Counted from the first letter of the stretch, positions 37,439 to 46,483 are shown. The stretch is DNA of 64,000 nucleotides from Candidatus Gastranaerophilales bacterium (GCA_944325635.1 CALVBD010000002.1:232714-296713); one strand, 5' to 3'. Notes: generated from the sequence alone by a model not told the origin. Numbers and translations are program-made.

Positions 37439-37912
37439 ATGGATAAATCTTTATTAAAATTAATCCTTTTAATCAGTGCTTTTATCGGAGGTCTGGGCGC
37501 TGTATTGACCTTTATTCCTTTTGTGGGGCAGGTCGCGTTCTGGATTTTGTTATGTTTTGCCTCTGTTATTGTAATGGTATTTTTAATGAGAACGGGTCTT
37601 CTTGAATTATATACGGTACAGGAAAGCGTTACTATAGGTGCAATTGTAGGTTTTGTTTCATTTATGGTATTTTGCATAATTTATGTTCCTGTAGTGATAA
37701 TTCTTTTGAAGTTTTTTAATTATTATTCAAACTATGGTGTTGCCGTTATGCTTAAGGCGGCCAGTTTCTGGATAATATTTATCTTGTCTGTATTTATGGC
37801 AATTCTCAGTGCTACAATAAATGCATTTACAGGTTTTTTAACGTTTTATGTAAGCGAGTTTATAAAAACTCTTGATAAAAACGAAGAGAAAAGACACAGA
37901 AAATTTAAATAA
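37439..37912 (+). CDS. Four-helix membrane protein, function unknown
   Basis: The 157-residue product has four predicted membrane helices (about 5-28, 32-50, 64-88, 105-132) and a basic cytoplasmic tail (LDKNEEKRHRKFK). I do not recognise the family. An upstream TTG reading would overlap ruvC by 22 bases; I prefer the ATG at 37439 because a GGTGAA site lies 5 bases before it and a TATAAT box (37417-37422) sits upstream. It precedes mtnA by 13 bases and may be co-transcribed. Confidence 0.75.
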   Translation: MDKSLLKLILLISAFIGGLGAVLTFIPFVGQVAFWILLCFASVIVMVFLMRTGLLELYTVQESVTIGAIVGFVSFMVFCIIYVPVVIILLKFFNYYSNYGVAVMLKAASFWIIFILSVFMAILSATINAFTGFLTFYVSEFIKTLDKNEEKRHRKFK

Positions 37913-37925
37913 GGAAAATTAGATT

Positions 37926-38999
37926 ATGGCAGAATTTCATTCAAAAATAAAAACAATCGAGTGGGTAGATAATTATTCAAAAATGGTAGATCAGACTATT
38001 TTGCCGTATGAATTTAAGTATGTGAATATAACATCTGGACAGGAGATGTTTGACGCTATAAAAACCATGATTGTTCGAGGAGCACCGGCTATAGGAGTTG
38101 CAGGCGCTCATGGCGTTGTTTTGTATGCTCAGGAACTTGAGAAAGAAAATTCATCCCGAGATGAATTTATAAGAAAACTTCTTGAAAAAGCTGATTATAT
38201 GGCAACGTCGCGTCCGACAGCGGTTAATTTGATGTGGGCAGTTGAGAAACAAAAAGAAGTTATCAAAAACTCAAAATCCGATATTCAAGGGATTGTGGAA
38301 GAACTTAAGCAAAACGGAATTCGTCTTGAAAATGAAGATTTAGAAATAAACAAAAAAATCGGTGATTACGGGGCGGAAATTATCCCGAAAGGCGCGACTA
38401 TTTTGACTCACTGTAACGCAGGCGCTCTGGCGACTGTAGGATACGGTACCGCGCTGGGTGTTGTACGTTCGGCTTTTGCAAACGATCCGACAATCCAGGT
38501 TTTTGCGGACGAAACACGACCGCGCCAGCAGGGGGCAAGAATTACGACATTTGAACTCACCATGGACGGGATTCCGACAACATTAATTACAGACGGAATG
38601 TGTTCATATTTTATGAAAAAAGGTATGATTGACGTTGTTGTCGTAGGCGCTGACAGAATTGCCGCAAACGGTGATGCCGCAAACAAAATCGGAACTTATA
38701 CGGTTGCGATTGCCGCTAAATATCACAATATTCCTTTCTATGTTGCAGCACCTTTATCTACTATTGATACAAGTATTAAATCAGGTGATGAAATTGTAAT
38801 TGAAGAACGTTCGCATGATGAAGTTACGCATATAAACGGCAAGATTATCTGTGCGCCTGATGTAAATGTTATTAATCCGGGATTTGATGTGACTCCGCAT
38901 GAATTGATAGCGGGCATTATTACAGAAAAAGGAATTCTAAGACCGGATTACAGCAAATCAATTGCGGAAGCTTTTGAAATGGCGTCAGCGGCTGTATAA
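37926..38999 (+). CDS. mtnA: S-methyl-5-thioribose-1-phosphate isomerase
   Basis: Methionine-salvage enzyme, converting methylthioribose-1-phosphate to the ribulose form. The 357 residues belong to the eIF2B-alpha/MtnA superfamily, with RGAPAIGVAGAHG (about 51-63), catalytic Cys163 in THCNAGALATVGYGTALG, ETRPRQQGARITTFEL, and Asp243 in VVGADRIAANGDAANKIGTY. A few relatives act on ribose-1,5-bisphosphate or deoxyribose-phosphate, but the motif set fits MtnA. AAGGAAAA precedes the ATG. No other mtn genes are adjacent. Confidence 0.9.
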   Translation: MAEFHSKIKTIEWVDNYSKMVDQTILPYEFKYVNITSGQEMFDAIKTMIVRGAPAIGVAGAHGVVLYAQELEKENSSRDEFIRKLLEKADYMATSRPTAVNLMWAVEKQKEVIKNSKSDIQGIVEELKQNGIRLENEDLEINKKIGDYGAEIIPKGATILTHCNAGALATVGYGTALGVVRSAFANDPTIQVFADETRPRQQGARITTFELTMDGIPTTLITDGMCSYFMKKGMIDVVVVGADRIAANGDAANKIGTYTVAIAAKYHNIPFYVAAPLSTIDTSIKSGDEIVIEERSHDEVTHINGKIICAPDVNVINPGFDVTPHELIAGIITEKGILRPDYSKSIAEAFEMASAAV

Positions 39000-39342
39000 A
39001 TTTTTCTCTCTCAATGGTCTACGAGAGAATGTCATTGCGAGCACTCTGCCGAACAAAAGATGGCTAAATGCCACGTTTTGTGTGAGGGAACAAGCAATCC
39101 AGCCTTTGTTAAGTGAAGAGTGAATGGTTCAATAAAAATAATTGAAACCTGAACGGATGAACGGTTTTCTTCTCCCCTCTCCCTCAAGGGGCGAGGGAAA
39201 ACGTCATTCCGGAAGCGTAGAAAAACGAATTGAGACGGAAGTCGAAATTAAGTTTTTCACGCTATGCGGAATCGCATAATCGGCGCTATCAACGACAATG
39301 CGACCACAATCATATAACTGTTGCTTTTCTATGCCTTTGCGA
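39000..39342. repeat. Repeat-rich spacer between mtnA and mutL
   Basis: This 343-bp gap between convergent genes has no gene. It holds GTCATTGCGAG with CAAGCAATCCAGCC (about 39030-39109), a CACTCTGCCGAACAAAA segment (39041-39057) shared with the repeats at 5019 and 58352, a REP-like palindrome near 39171-39192, a GTCATTCCGGAAGCG segment near 39203, and an inverted repeat (CGCATAATCG 39273-39282 with 39340-39349) that covers the mutL stop codon. Confidence 0.75.
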
Positions 39343-41091
39343 TTATGCGTTACGCTGAAAGAAGCCGGCTATTTCTTTATGCGGGAAGAATTTTACGATA
39401 GGTCGTCCGTGCGGGCATGTGTATGGCATTTTTGTTGTGCGCCATTTTTTTACAATTTCCTGCATTTGCCAGGTTGAAAGTTTTTGTCCTGCTTTTACTG
39501 AAGCTTTACAAGATGTTGTGATAAGTATTTTTTCTTCCAGTCCGTCGATGTCGCTTTCAATATTTTCTAAAATGTCTGAAAGAATTTCCTGCGGGTTTGT
39601 TTTTGCTATTAATTGCGGAACTTTACGGAAAATAAGTTCCGTATCGCCTGTGAATTCAATCCCAAAACCGAATTTTTCAAATTTATCAAGGTTTTCTTTT
39701 ATAAGTTCCGCCTCAGTCGCAGAAACAGTCAGTACATCCGAGACAAAAAGAAGCTGTGAGACTATATTTTTTTCTGATTTAAGTTTTTCATAGATGTAAC
39801 GTTCTTCTGCTATATGCTGGTCAATAATTTCCAGTCCGTCCTCTTTTTCAACAAGAATATATGTGTTTTTATATTGACCGACAATATTTTCTTCAGGTTC
39901 AGGCTGTTTTGTTTCTGCGGGTTTGAAAATTTGTTTTTGTTCTGTCTGTACTATTTGCGGCAGTGAGGTATCTTCTTCAAATGTGTCTTTTATAAAAACT
40001 TCGTCACTTTCTTTGTTGAATATAACGACAGGTTCTACGGGCTTGAATTCTATGAGGTTTTCAGCCTCTGCTGGTCTGGAGAAGGCAGGTTTGGGCTGTT
40101 CAACATGGTTCGAAAGACCGGCAAGAATGGCTGTCATTATAAAATTAAACACCATATTTGTATTTTTGTAGCGGACTTCTTTTTTTGTAGGGTGAACATT
40201 TACATCAACATCAGCAGGAGGCAGTTCCAAATTTAATACAACAAAAGGATATTTCCCGCTTGCTATTAAATTTTTGTATGCCATATCTATGGCTTTCATA
40301 AATATCGGGCATTTTACGGTTCTGGAATTTATATAGATATGAAAATCCTTCTTGCTTGAACGCGTAAAATCAGGGGTGCTTACGTATCCTGAAATCTTCA
40401 TCCCAGAAAGATTATCAGTTTTCAAAACCTCTTTCAGATTATCCGTAACCGTGTTTGAGAAAAGTTCTTTCAGTGTGTATTTTAATTCATTATTGCCTGA
40501 CGTTTTTAAAACAGTTTTTCCGTTCTTTTTTAATTCAAAAGCTGTCTGCGGATTTGCAATTGCGATTGACTGAACAAGTTCCTGAATGTATGAAAATTCG
40601 GTATTGGAATTTTTCAAGAATTTTAAGCGTGCTGGAATGTTATAAAAAAGGTCCCTCACCTCCATAATTGTCCCGATGGCACATCCTGTTTCAACTTTTT
40701 TTACTTCGGAATTTTCACACTTTACTTTTGTCCCTGTTTCAAAATCTTTTGTTCTTGTTGTGCAGGTGAGTTTTGCAATTGAAATGATACTGGAAAGAGC
40801 TTCTCCTCTGAAGCCGAGTGTATGAATATCAAATAAATCTTCATCAGTTGAAATTTTGCTTGTAGCATGTTTAGAGAAGGCAAGCATAATATCGTCAGGG
40901 TGAATTCCTGAACCGTTATCCGCAACTCTGATATCGCGGCATTCATTTGAAATTTCAACACTGATTTTTGTTGCCCCCGCATCGACTGAATTTTCCACAA
41001 GTTCTTTTACTACGGACGCGGGGCGTTCTATTACCTCACCTGCCGCAATCTGGTTTATTAAATGTTTTGATAGCTGTTTTATTCTTGTCAT
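39343..41091 (-). CDS. mutL: DNA mismatch repair protein MutL
   Basis: Coordinates mismatch repair after MutS. The 582 residues include the GHKL ATPase domain (about 1-330: Glu34 in ELVENSVDAGA, DNGSGI, HATSKI, TLGFRGEAL) and a C-terminal dimerisation/endonuclease domain (about 410-580). The metal-binding endonuclease motif DQHIAEERYIYE fits the pattern DQHA(X)2E(X)4E with Ala replaced by Ile, and SCKASVKAG, TCPHGRPIV and a final FFQRNA are present, so this is a nicking MutL as in bacteria without MutH. The stop lies in an inverted repeat. It lies 13 bases after the PiT-like gene. Confidence 0.94.
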   Translation of the reverse strand: MTRIKQLSKHLINQIAAGEVIERPASVVKELVENSVDAGATKISVEISNECRDIRVADNGSGIHPDDIMLAFSKHATSKISTDEDLFDIHTLGFRGEALSSIISIAKLTCTTRTKDFETGTKVKCENSEVKKVETGCAIGTIMEVRDLFYNIPARLKFLKNSNTEFSYIQELVQSIAIANPQTAFELKKNGKTVLKTSGNNELKYTLKELFSNTVTDNLKEVLKTDNLSGMKISGYVSTPDFTRSSKKDFHIYINSRTVKCPIFMKAIDMAYKNLIASGKYPFVVLNLELPPADVDVNVHPTKKEVRYKNTNMVFNFIMTAILAGLSNHVEQPKPAFSRPAEAENLIEFKPVEPVVIFNKESDEVFIKDTFEEDTSLPQIVQTEQKQIFKPAETKQPEPEENIVGQYKNTYILVEKEDGLEIIDQHIAEERYIYEKLKSEKNIVSQLLFVSDVLTVSATEAELIKENLDKFEKFGFGIEFTGDTELIFRKVPQLIAKTNPQEILSDILENIESDIDGLEEKILITTSCKASVKAGQKLSTWQMQEIVKKWRTTKMPYTCPHGRPIVKFFPHKEIAGFFQRNA

Positions 41092-41104
41092 ACAAACCTT
41101 TCAT

Positions 41105-42109
41105 TTAAATAAAGTGTGACATAAAGAAGTCTTTTACCAGATCGAACTTGGTTAATAAAATTACCGCGCCTAGTGAAACTATCAACCCGAATGAAACCTT
41201 GGTTAAATCTTTCAAAATATGTTTGTACATTTTTTTAGGTGACTCAAAACGGAGTCTTGTATACAAGGCCATTTCGCGTCCGGCAAGGAGTCCTATAAAT
41301 ACCCATGTTGTTGACATCGGAATATTATTTAGTGTTATGAAATACAATAACAATAACGAAAAAATAACATCAATAATAGTCGCGGATCTTGGATCCTGCG
41401 CGTTAGTTTTCATTTTAACAATTTTCTGGATTTCTCCGCCGCGTTTGAATGACAAAATTCCGAGGAAAAGAGTAAATGCCGTCAGGACAAACAAAAGTTC
41501 CCAGATAGAAGCTTTTCTCGGCAAATAAACAAATAGGTTTGCCGCGTCCTGCATTAACCACTGCGACCACAAAAACGCTGTCGAACACCATTTTGCAACA
41601 ATCCAGTAGGTTGGGATTTTTTGTTTCTGAGTGTAATAGAAATATCGTTCAACAGGTCTTGCAATAATGCTGTATATAATATACGCCGACACAAAAGCCA
41701 ATCCGTAACCAATGAAGGATTTTGTAAGCATCATGCCGATAACAGATAAATCGCTTATTGAAAATACACTCAGAATTAAAAATGCTGTCGCAACCGGAAT
41801 TCCGAACCTTGTCAAAATCAAAAGTATAATCGGCGGTAAAACATGTATTATCGTAAAATGATGTGTCACCGGAATTCTTGTAAGCCTGCCGAATGACATA
41901 TCCCCGTCATTTATAATCCATCCGGCAGCAATTGTTATTATCATTACCGATGCCGCAAAAATCCAGATATAAATAGGGTTTGTCTTTTTATTTACGCTTA
42001 AAAATGTTCCGAGCGTCTGGATAATATCGTTTGATACGCACGAATACATAGCAAGGAGAAAGCCCGTTATCATAAATAAATTGCTTAGTGTAAATTCTCC
42101 TGTAAACAT
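41105..42109 (-). CDS. Multipass membrane protein, distantly PiT-like (inorganic phosphate transporter type)
   Basis: A 334-residue protein with about 9-10 hydrophobic helices. Two segments, SNDIIQTLGTFLS near the N-terminus and MQDAANLFVYLPR in the middle, look like the duplicated GANDVAN-type signature of PiT phosphate transporters, and IPMSTTWVFIGLLAGRE resembles the PVSTTH region. The matches are loose, so this is a divergent member or a different family with a similar duplicated fold. I place the start at 42109 because of the GGAGGA site; a TTG 15 bases upstream is an alternative. Probably co-transcribed with mutL. Confidence 0.55.
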   Translation of the reverse strand: MFTGEFTLSNLFMITGFLLAMYSCVSNDIIQTLGTFLSVNKKTNPIYIWIFAASVMIITIAAGWIINDGDMSFGRLTRIPVTHHFTIIHVLPPIILLILTRFGIPVATAFLILSVFSISDLSVIGMMLTKSFIGYGLAFVSAYIIYSIIARPVERYFYYTQKQKIPTYWIVAKWCSTAFLWSQWLMQDAANLFVYLPRKASIWELLFVLTAFTLFLGILSFKRGGEIQKIVKMKTNAQDPRSATIIDVIFSLLLLYFITLNNIPMSTTWVFIGLLAGREMALYTRLRFESPKKMYKHILKDLTKVSFGLIVSLGAVILLTKFDLVKDFFMSHFI

Positions 42110-42267
42110 CCTTCCTCCATTCAAATTAAATTTACATCAAACACAAATTCATCTAAATGTTTGATTACAAATTTGAAACATTTTTATACGATGAGAAAGT
42201 TAAAGTTTGCGCTCAAACTTAGGAAGGCGCGGACGAGATACAGTTCAAGGACTCGGGAGGGATATCA

Positions 42268-43143
42268 GTGGCAAGACTTAAATCAAATACACAGTTAAAA
42301 CCGGTTAAAAAGGCTGATTTGCAGGTCGTAAAACCTGTCAAAACCACTAAATACAGCGATATTGATTTAAATAACTGGAAAGCCTATGACCACGTAAAAA
42401 CCGATACTCTCTGGGAATTCCCGTCACGTCTGAAAGAGGGCGGACATTCCAATGAATACCACGGCAACTATATCCCGCAGATTGCGCAGCAGTTATACGA
42501 AAGATTTACAAAGAAAAACGATATCGTGCTTGATTTATTTTTCGGTTCCGGAACCTCCGGTATAGAAGCCTTAAATATGGGACGCCGCTGTATCGGGGTT
42601 GAACTTAAAGAGGATTTGGCAGAAAAAGTTTCCGAAAAATTTACTCCGAAACAACTTGTCACGGATGTGAATATAATCTGCGCCGACAGTGCTTCTGATA
42701 TTGCAAAAGAAAAAGTTAAAACAAGACTTGAAATTATGGGAGAAGAAAAAGCCCAGCTTCTAATCCTTCATCCGCCTTATGATGATATTATCAAGTTTTC
42801 GAATAAAAAAGAAGATTTATCAAACTGCGAATCAACCGAGCAGTTTTACGATTTGTTTGAAAAGGTTGCGCAAAACGGTTACGACCTGCTTGAAAAAGGA
42901 CGCTTTGCCGCACTCATAATCGGCGACAGTTACAAAAATTCTGAAGTTCAGCCGCTCGGTTTTGAATGTATGGCAAGGATGATGAAATTAGGCTTCAAAC
43001 TCAAAGGCATTATAGTAAAAGATATACAGGGCAACGAACGTGCAAAGGGCAGAACTGCCAATCTTTGGCGTTATCGTGCTCTTGCCGGCGGATTTTATAT
43101 CTTTAAGCACGAATATATAATGATATTTCAAAAAGTGAAGTAA
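42268..43143 (+). CDS. Solitary DNA N-methyltransferase-like protein
   Basis: A 291-residue SAM-dependent amino-methyltransferase. It has the SAM motif DLFFGSGTSGIEALNMGRRCIGVE (about 87-110) and the catalytic HPPYDDI (about 167-173; H-P-P-Y in place of D/N/S-P-P-Y). The N-terminal region WEFPSRLKEGGHSNEYHGNYIPQ is typical of the larger N6-adenine/N4-cytosine methylase group (TRM11/phage-type). There is no restriction enzyme or specificity subunit nearby, so it is an orphan; RNA methylation is also possible. It starts with GTG, preceded by a GGGAGGG site at 42255-42261. Confidence 0.8.
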   Translation: MARLKSNTQLKPVKKADLQVVKPVKTTKYSDIDLNNWKAYDHVKTDTLWEFPSRLKEGGHSNEYHGNYIPQIAQQLYERFTKKNDIVLDLFFGSGTSGIEALNMGRRCIGVELKEDLAEKVSEKFTPKQLVTDVNIICADSASDIAKEKVKTRLEIMGEEKAQLLILHPPYDDIIKFSNKKEDLSNCESTEQFYDLFEKVAQNGYDLLEKGRFAALIIGDSYKNSEVQPLGFECMARMMKLGFKLKGIIVKDIQGNERAKGRTANLWRYRALAGGFYIFKHEYIMIFQKVK

Positions 43144-43273
43144 TTTTAGCCAGCCCGTGCCAGCGTGTTAAGAAATATTAAAACTAAGAATTATTCTCAC
43201 TTTACAAATCTGATTTTATATTGTACAATAAATTTTGTTAATAACATGATACATATTAAGAAAGGTGGAAATT

Positions 43274-43813
43274 ATGGCAAAATTTGTATGTACAGTATGC
43301 GGTTGGTCTACAGAAGCTGATAAGGCACCTGAAAGATGCCCTCTTTGCGGTGCTACAACATTTAAAGAAGTTGGCGGCGGCGAAAAAGTCTATGCTTGCG
43401 AACACAAAGTAGGTGACGGCGTTGTTGAAGATAAAGAAGTTATGGAAGGGTTGAGAGCTCATTTCAGCGGTGAATGTACTGAAGTAGGTATGTACCTTGC
43501 TATGTCAAGAGTTGCTGAAAGAGAAGGCTATCCTGAAATTGCAGAAGCTTACAAAAGATACGCATTTGAAGAAGCTGAACACGCTGCAAAATTTGCAGAA
43601 CTTCTCGGCGAAGTTGTTACAAATTCTACTAAGAAAAATCTTGAACTTCGTGCAGAAGCAGAACATGGCGCTTGTGAAGGTAAACTTGCAATCGCTGCTC
43701 GTGCTAAACAGTTAGGCTATGACGCTATTCATGATACAGTTCACGAAATGGCTAAAGATGAAGCCCGTCACGGCAAAGGTTTTGACGGCCTTTTGAAAAG
43801 ATATTTTTCATAA
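43274..43813 (+). CDS. Reverse-type rubrerythrin (NADH peroxidase-like)
   Basis: An oxygen/peroxide-detoxifying di-iron protein of anaerobes. The 179 residues begin with a rubredoxin-like domain ([21 protein letters not shown], four Cys, about 5-30), followed by a four-helix di-iron domain ([41 protein letters not shown] and [14 protein letters not shown]). Rubredoxin in front of the diiron domain is the reverse order, as in clostridial revRbr. The ATG at 43274 has an AAAGGTGG site; an in-frame GTG 9 bases before it is unlikely. A terminator follows. Confidence 0.92.
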   Translation: MAKFVCTVCGWSTEADKAPERCPLCGATTFKEVGGGEKVYACEHKVGDGVVEDKEVMEGLRAHFSGECTEVGMYLAMSRVAEREGYPEIAEAYKRYAFEEAEHAAKFAELLGEVVTNSTKKNLELRAEAEHGACEGKLAIAARAKQLGYDAIHDTVHEMAKDEARHGKGFDGLLKRYFS

Positions 43814-43838
43814 CCTATAGTTGAAAAGATGCATAGTT

Positions 43839-43877
43839 AAAAGGTTGAAGAGGATTAAACCCTTCAACCTTTTTTAA
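43839..43877 (+). terminator. Terminator of the rubrerythrin gene
   Basis: A 12-bp stem (43839-43850 with 43862-43873), 11-base loop and a T-run. Confidence 0.85.
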
Positions 43878-43935
43878 TTTTCAACAGTTAAACTCTTTGC
43901 TTATTCAGTTTGACGCAGAATTTTACGAACTTTTA

Positions 43936-44163
43936 TTAATCATTTTCTGTAATCATGTTGAATTTTGCTTTTAAATCCGTAAGAATGTTTAATGTTTTTT
44001 CAGCGTGTTCTCTGTTATAAGTAGAAAATTCAATAGTGTCACGGTTAATTTTACCAGGCATTTTGTGATCGGTAATGAGGCGTTGGATAGGGCTGTAGAT
44101 ATCTTTTCCCTGTCTCGGTGGAACTTTGAATGTTGTTTTGATAATCGGGGTAATTTTATTCAT
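43936..44163 (-). CDS. Small hypothetical protein, 75 aa
   Basis: A basic N-terminal half (ITPIIKTTFKVPPRQGKDIY) and a helical C-terminal half. Not recognised. A GAAAGGAGAAA site at normal spacing before the ATG supports a real gene. It lies alone between the rubrerythrin terminator and the lineage-type protein at 44335, on the same strand as the latter. Confidence 0.6.
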   Translation of the reverse strand: MNKITPIIKTTFKVPPRQGKDIYSPIQRLITDHKMPGKINRDTIEFSTYNREHAEKTLNILTDLKAKFNMITEND

Positions 44164-44334
44164 TTTTCTCCTTTCAGTGTCTGGTTAATTTCAAGATTAT
44201 CATGGATGAATTTTTATTGCAAAAGAAAAAACCACTTTTGTTAAGAAAGTGGCGGGGAAAAGTTACGAAATTTTTTAATAAGGAAATAAAGGAAAAAGGA
44301 ATCAATAAAAAAAATTCTTCCTGCGGATTAATCG

Positions 44335-45468
44335 TTATGAGAAGATTGTGAACGATTTTTCCACGTTTTTATCGATAACGTTTTTAACAGCATCGTATTC
44401 CGTTTGTAATGCACTGTGTTCCGTATCGAGTTTTCTCAATTCAAGGTCAAACTTGTTATCTTTTGCCTCCAAATCGGCCAGTTTGTTTTTGTATTCCTGT
44501 TCAATTCGGGCAATTTCTCTCTCATCTTCAACTTCCTGAATAGAAGAATCAGAGTCAATGGAAGTTGATACGAATTTTCTTTCAGTTGTTGAATAGTATT
44601 CAAGAAGCAGTTTGCCTTCTCTCAATTGTTGTTCAAACCATTTGTTATCTTTAATTGTTTCAGCAGTATTTTGTTCAGTATAGTAACCGGCTGACAGCAT
44701 TTTGTTAAAGATATTTGTCAGATATTGGATATAGCTTGCATTTTCAGGATCGGCAGCAGTTTTTTTGTTATTAAGTGAACCTGATTGTCCATAGTACGCC
44801 TCTGTTAATGCAACAGCATAATCGTATAATTCTCTTTGTTCTTTAGTGGTACCTTCATAGTTGAGGGCTTTTGTTTCAGATGTACCGTTCGTTAAGTCGG
44901 TTAAAGTATATGTTGCATAACCATCATAGGCATCGCCGCTGAATGATGTATAGCCGAATTCAAGTCCGTGTTCGTCATCTCCATAATGCAAATCGACTGA
45001 TGTTAGATATTGGTCCCAGGCCTCGTGAACTTTTTGTTTAGCGAGAGCCTTGTCTTCATCACTGGCATCACCGGCGTCGTTAACGTCAATATCAGCCTGT
45101 GAATAGCCTAATGCAGATAAGAATTTGTTCAAATCGCCGTTGCCTGATTCAAAGGCTTTTGCCTGAGCATCTGTGACTAAAACTTTTCCGTCAGCGTCTG
45201 TCACAACATACTGCAAACCGCAAGCAACGGTATTATAACCGGTCATAAGACCGTAAGAAATATCAGTATAAACTTCTGTAGAACCGTCAAAACCTGTCAA
45301 AACTGTTAATTTGGTTGCATCAAGGGCAGCAAGGTATTCTTTATTCGCATCTTCTGTTTGCTGAGAGAGGCGAATTTTAGAATATGAAATATCCTGACCG
45401 GAGTTTTCATTATCTGTCATTCTTGCGGTTAAGCTAAGAAGTCTTGCTTGTGAAGCAGCCATTCCCAT
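44335..45468 (-). CDS. Lineage-type protein with SQARLLSLTAR start, 377 aa
   Basis: I do not know its function. The N-terminus, GMAASQARLLSLTARMTDNENSGQ, followed by a helical segment with DANKEYLAALDATKLTV, resembles a protein type I recall from gut Melainabacteria genomes, where it is present in several copies; I cannot confirm this here. The opening resembles the first helix of flagellin/hook-type proteins (repeated Ser/Gln/Arg/Leu heptads). The middle is Asp/Tyr/Gly-rich (about 70-280) and the C-terminus is a coiled-coil (about 315-365). There is no signal peptide, so export, if any, would use a non-Sec route. Confidence 0.7.
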   Translation of the reverse strand: MGMAASQARLLSLTARMTDNENSGQDISYSKIRLSQQTEDANKEYLAALDATKLTVLTGFDGSTEVYTDISYGLMTGYNTVACGLQYVVTDADGKVLVTDAQAKAFESGNGDLNKFLSALGYSQADIDVNDAGDASDEDKALAKQKVHEAWDQYLTSVDLHYGDDEHGLEFGYTSFSGDAYDGYATYTLTDLTNGTSETKALNYEGTTKEQRELYDYAVALTEAYYGQSGSLNNKKTAADPENASYIQYLTNIFNKMLSAGYYTEQNTAETIKDNKWFEQQLREGKLLLEYYSTTERKFVSTSIDSDSSIQEVEDEREIARIEQEYKNKLADLEAKDNKFDLELRKLDTEHSALQTEYDAVKNVIDKNVEKSFTIFS

Positions 45469-45568
45469 AAGTTTAGTGCAGTCCTTTCGTTTAATCGTAA
45501 CTTGTAATCATTAGTACGACATGTTCTGGTAAAAACTTTAAAATTTTAATGACTTTTGTTAATAGTTT

Positions 45569-45589
45569 GTTACAAAGGTTATTTGTAAC
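45569..45589. promoter_or_regulatory. Palindromic operator-like site between divergent genes
   Basis: A perfect 8-bp inverted repeat GTTACAAA (45569-45576) / TTTGTAAC (45582-45589) with a 5-base spacer, in the 270-bp region between the divergent genes at 44335 and 45739. No T-run follows. It may be a regulator binding site. Confidence 0.35.
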
Positions 45590-45738
45590 TAAATGTAAAG
45601 AAGAATTTTAAAATGCCTGAAACCCAGTTATAATGCCTCCTAGGATAGGAAGGGGAAATAGCACTTATTTCGGGTAATCTGTTTTAATAGAACTATAGGC
45701 AGTTGACACGAGAAAGAGTATAAAGAAAGGAGTATTAT

Positions 45739-46443
45739 ATGAGTATTAATGGTGTTGGTGCGAATGGTGCTGGTCCTGAGAAAATTAATCAGAAGCAAGT
45801 TGCGCAGGAAGGAGGCAAAGGGTCTTTTGTCGGCGGTTTGAAGGATGCTATAGGAAACCTTTTAAATGGCGGCAGCAAGGCAGATGCGCAGCCGATAAAA
45901 GGTTTGAGTATTGAGCATAGCGGCACTGTCGCCTATACAGCAGGCGGCACCGCAGATTATAGTAGTACTGTAACACATGAGACTTGGGAAAACGGTCAAC
46001 AGGTTGGTATGGCAGATTATACGGCAACCGGTACAGTTGGATATACCGCAAGTGGCACCGTCGGCTATAGCGTCACAGGATTTTAGCGGAGAAATCGTAG
46101 ATCCTTCTACGGGTGAGACAGTAGCATATAGCGGCACAGCCCCATATAGCGGAACGGTTGGCTATACAGCAGGCGGTACCGCAGATTATAGTATACCGTA
46201 ACACATGAGACTTGGGAAAACGGTCAACAGGTTGGTATGGCAGATTATACGGCAACCGGTACAGTTGGATATACTGCAAGCGGCACCGTAGAAGCTCCAT
46301 ATACAGGAACTGTAGCATACAACAATGGCGGAGTTTCAGGCATGGTCGATTACTCCGGAGTTGGTACAGCAAATTATACCGTGAGTGATACCGTTGCCTA
46401 TACAGCAGGCGGTACGGTAGATTATCTCGGACCTAAAGAATAA
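45739..46443 (+). pseudogene. GT-x-Y repeat protein gene with two compensating frameshifts
   Basis: Translation shows repeats of the type GTVGYTASG and GTADYS, predicting a beta-rich, possibly surface or adhesive protein. An AAAGGAG site precedes the ATG. The frame breaks twice: near 46072 (+1 shift, stop at 46084-46086) and near 46190 (-1 shift), after which the original frame continues to the stop at 46441-46443; the total length, 705 bases, is a multiple of three. The second break is visible by comparing the two DNA-level repeats (GATTATAGTAGTACTGTAACA vs GATTATAGTATACCGTAACA, one base short). It is either a decaying gene, a phase-variable one, or sequencing error. The DNA repeat period is about 228 bp. 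Confidence 0.7.
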
Positions 46444-46452
46444 CATCATAAG

Positions 46453-46483
46453 AAAAAGGGAACCATCCGGTTCCCTTTTTTTA
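46453..46483 (+). terminator. Terminator of the repeat-protein gene
   Basis: A 12-bp stem (46453-46464 with 46469-46480), 4-base loop and T-run; extra outer pairing CATAAGA/TCTTATG makes it near-palindromic, so it may also serve the convergent MgtC-type gene. Confidence 0.88.

Noticed and set aside
45900..46440. Regular short repeats resembling a CRISPR-like or satellite array
   Set aside because: The repeats are diverged coding repeats of GT-x-Y type with variable spacing; there is no constant repeat with unique spacers.
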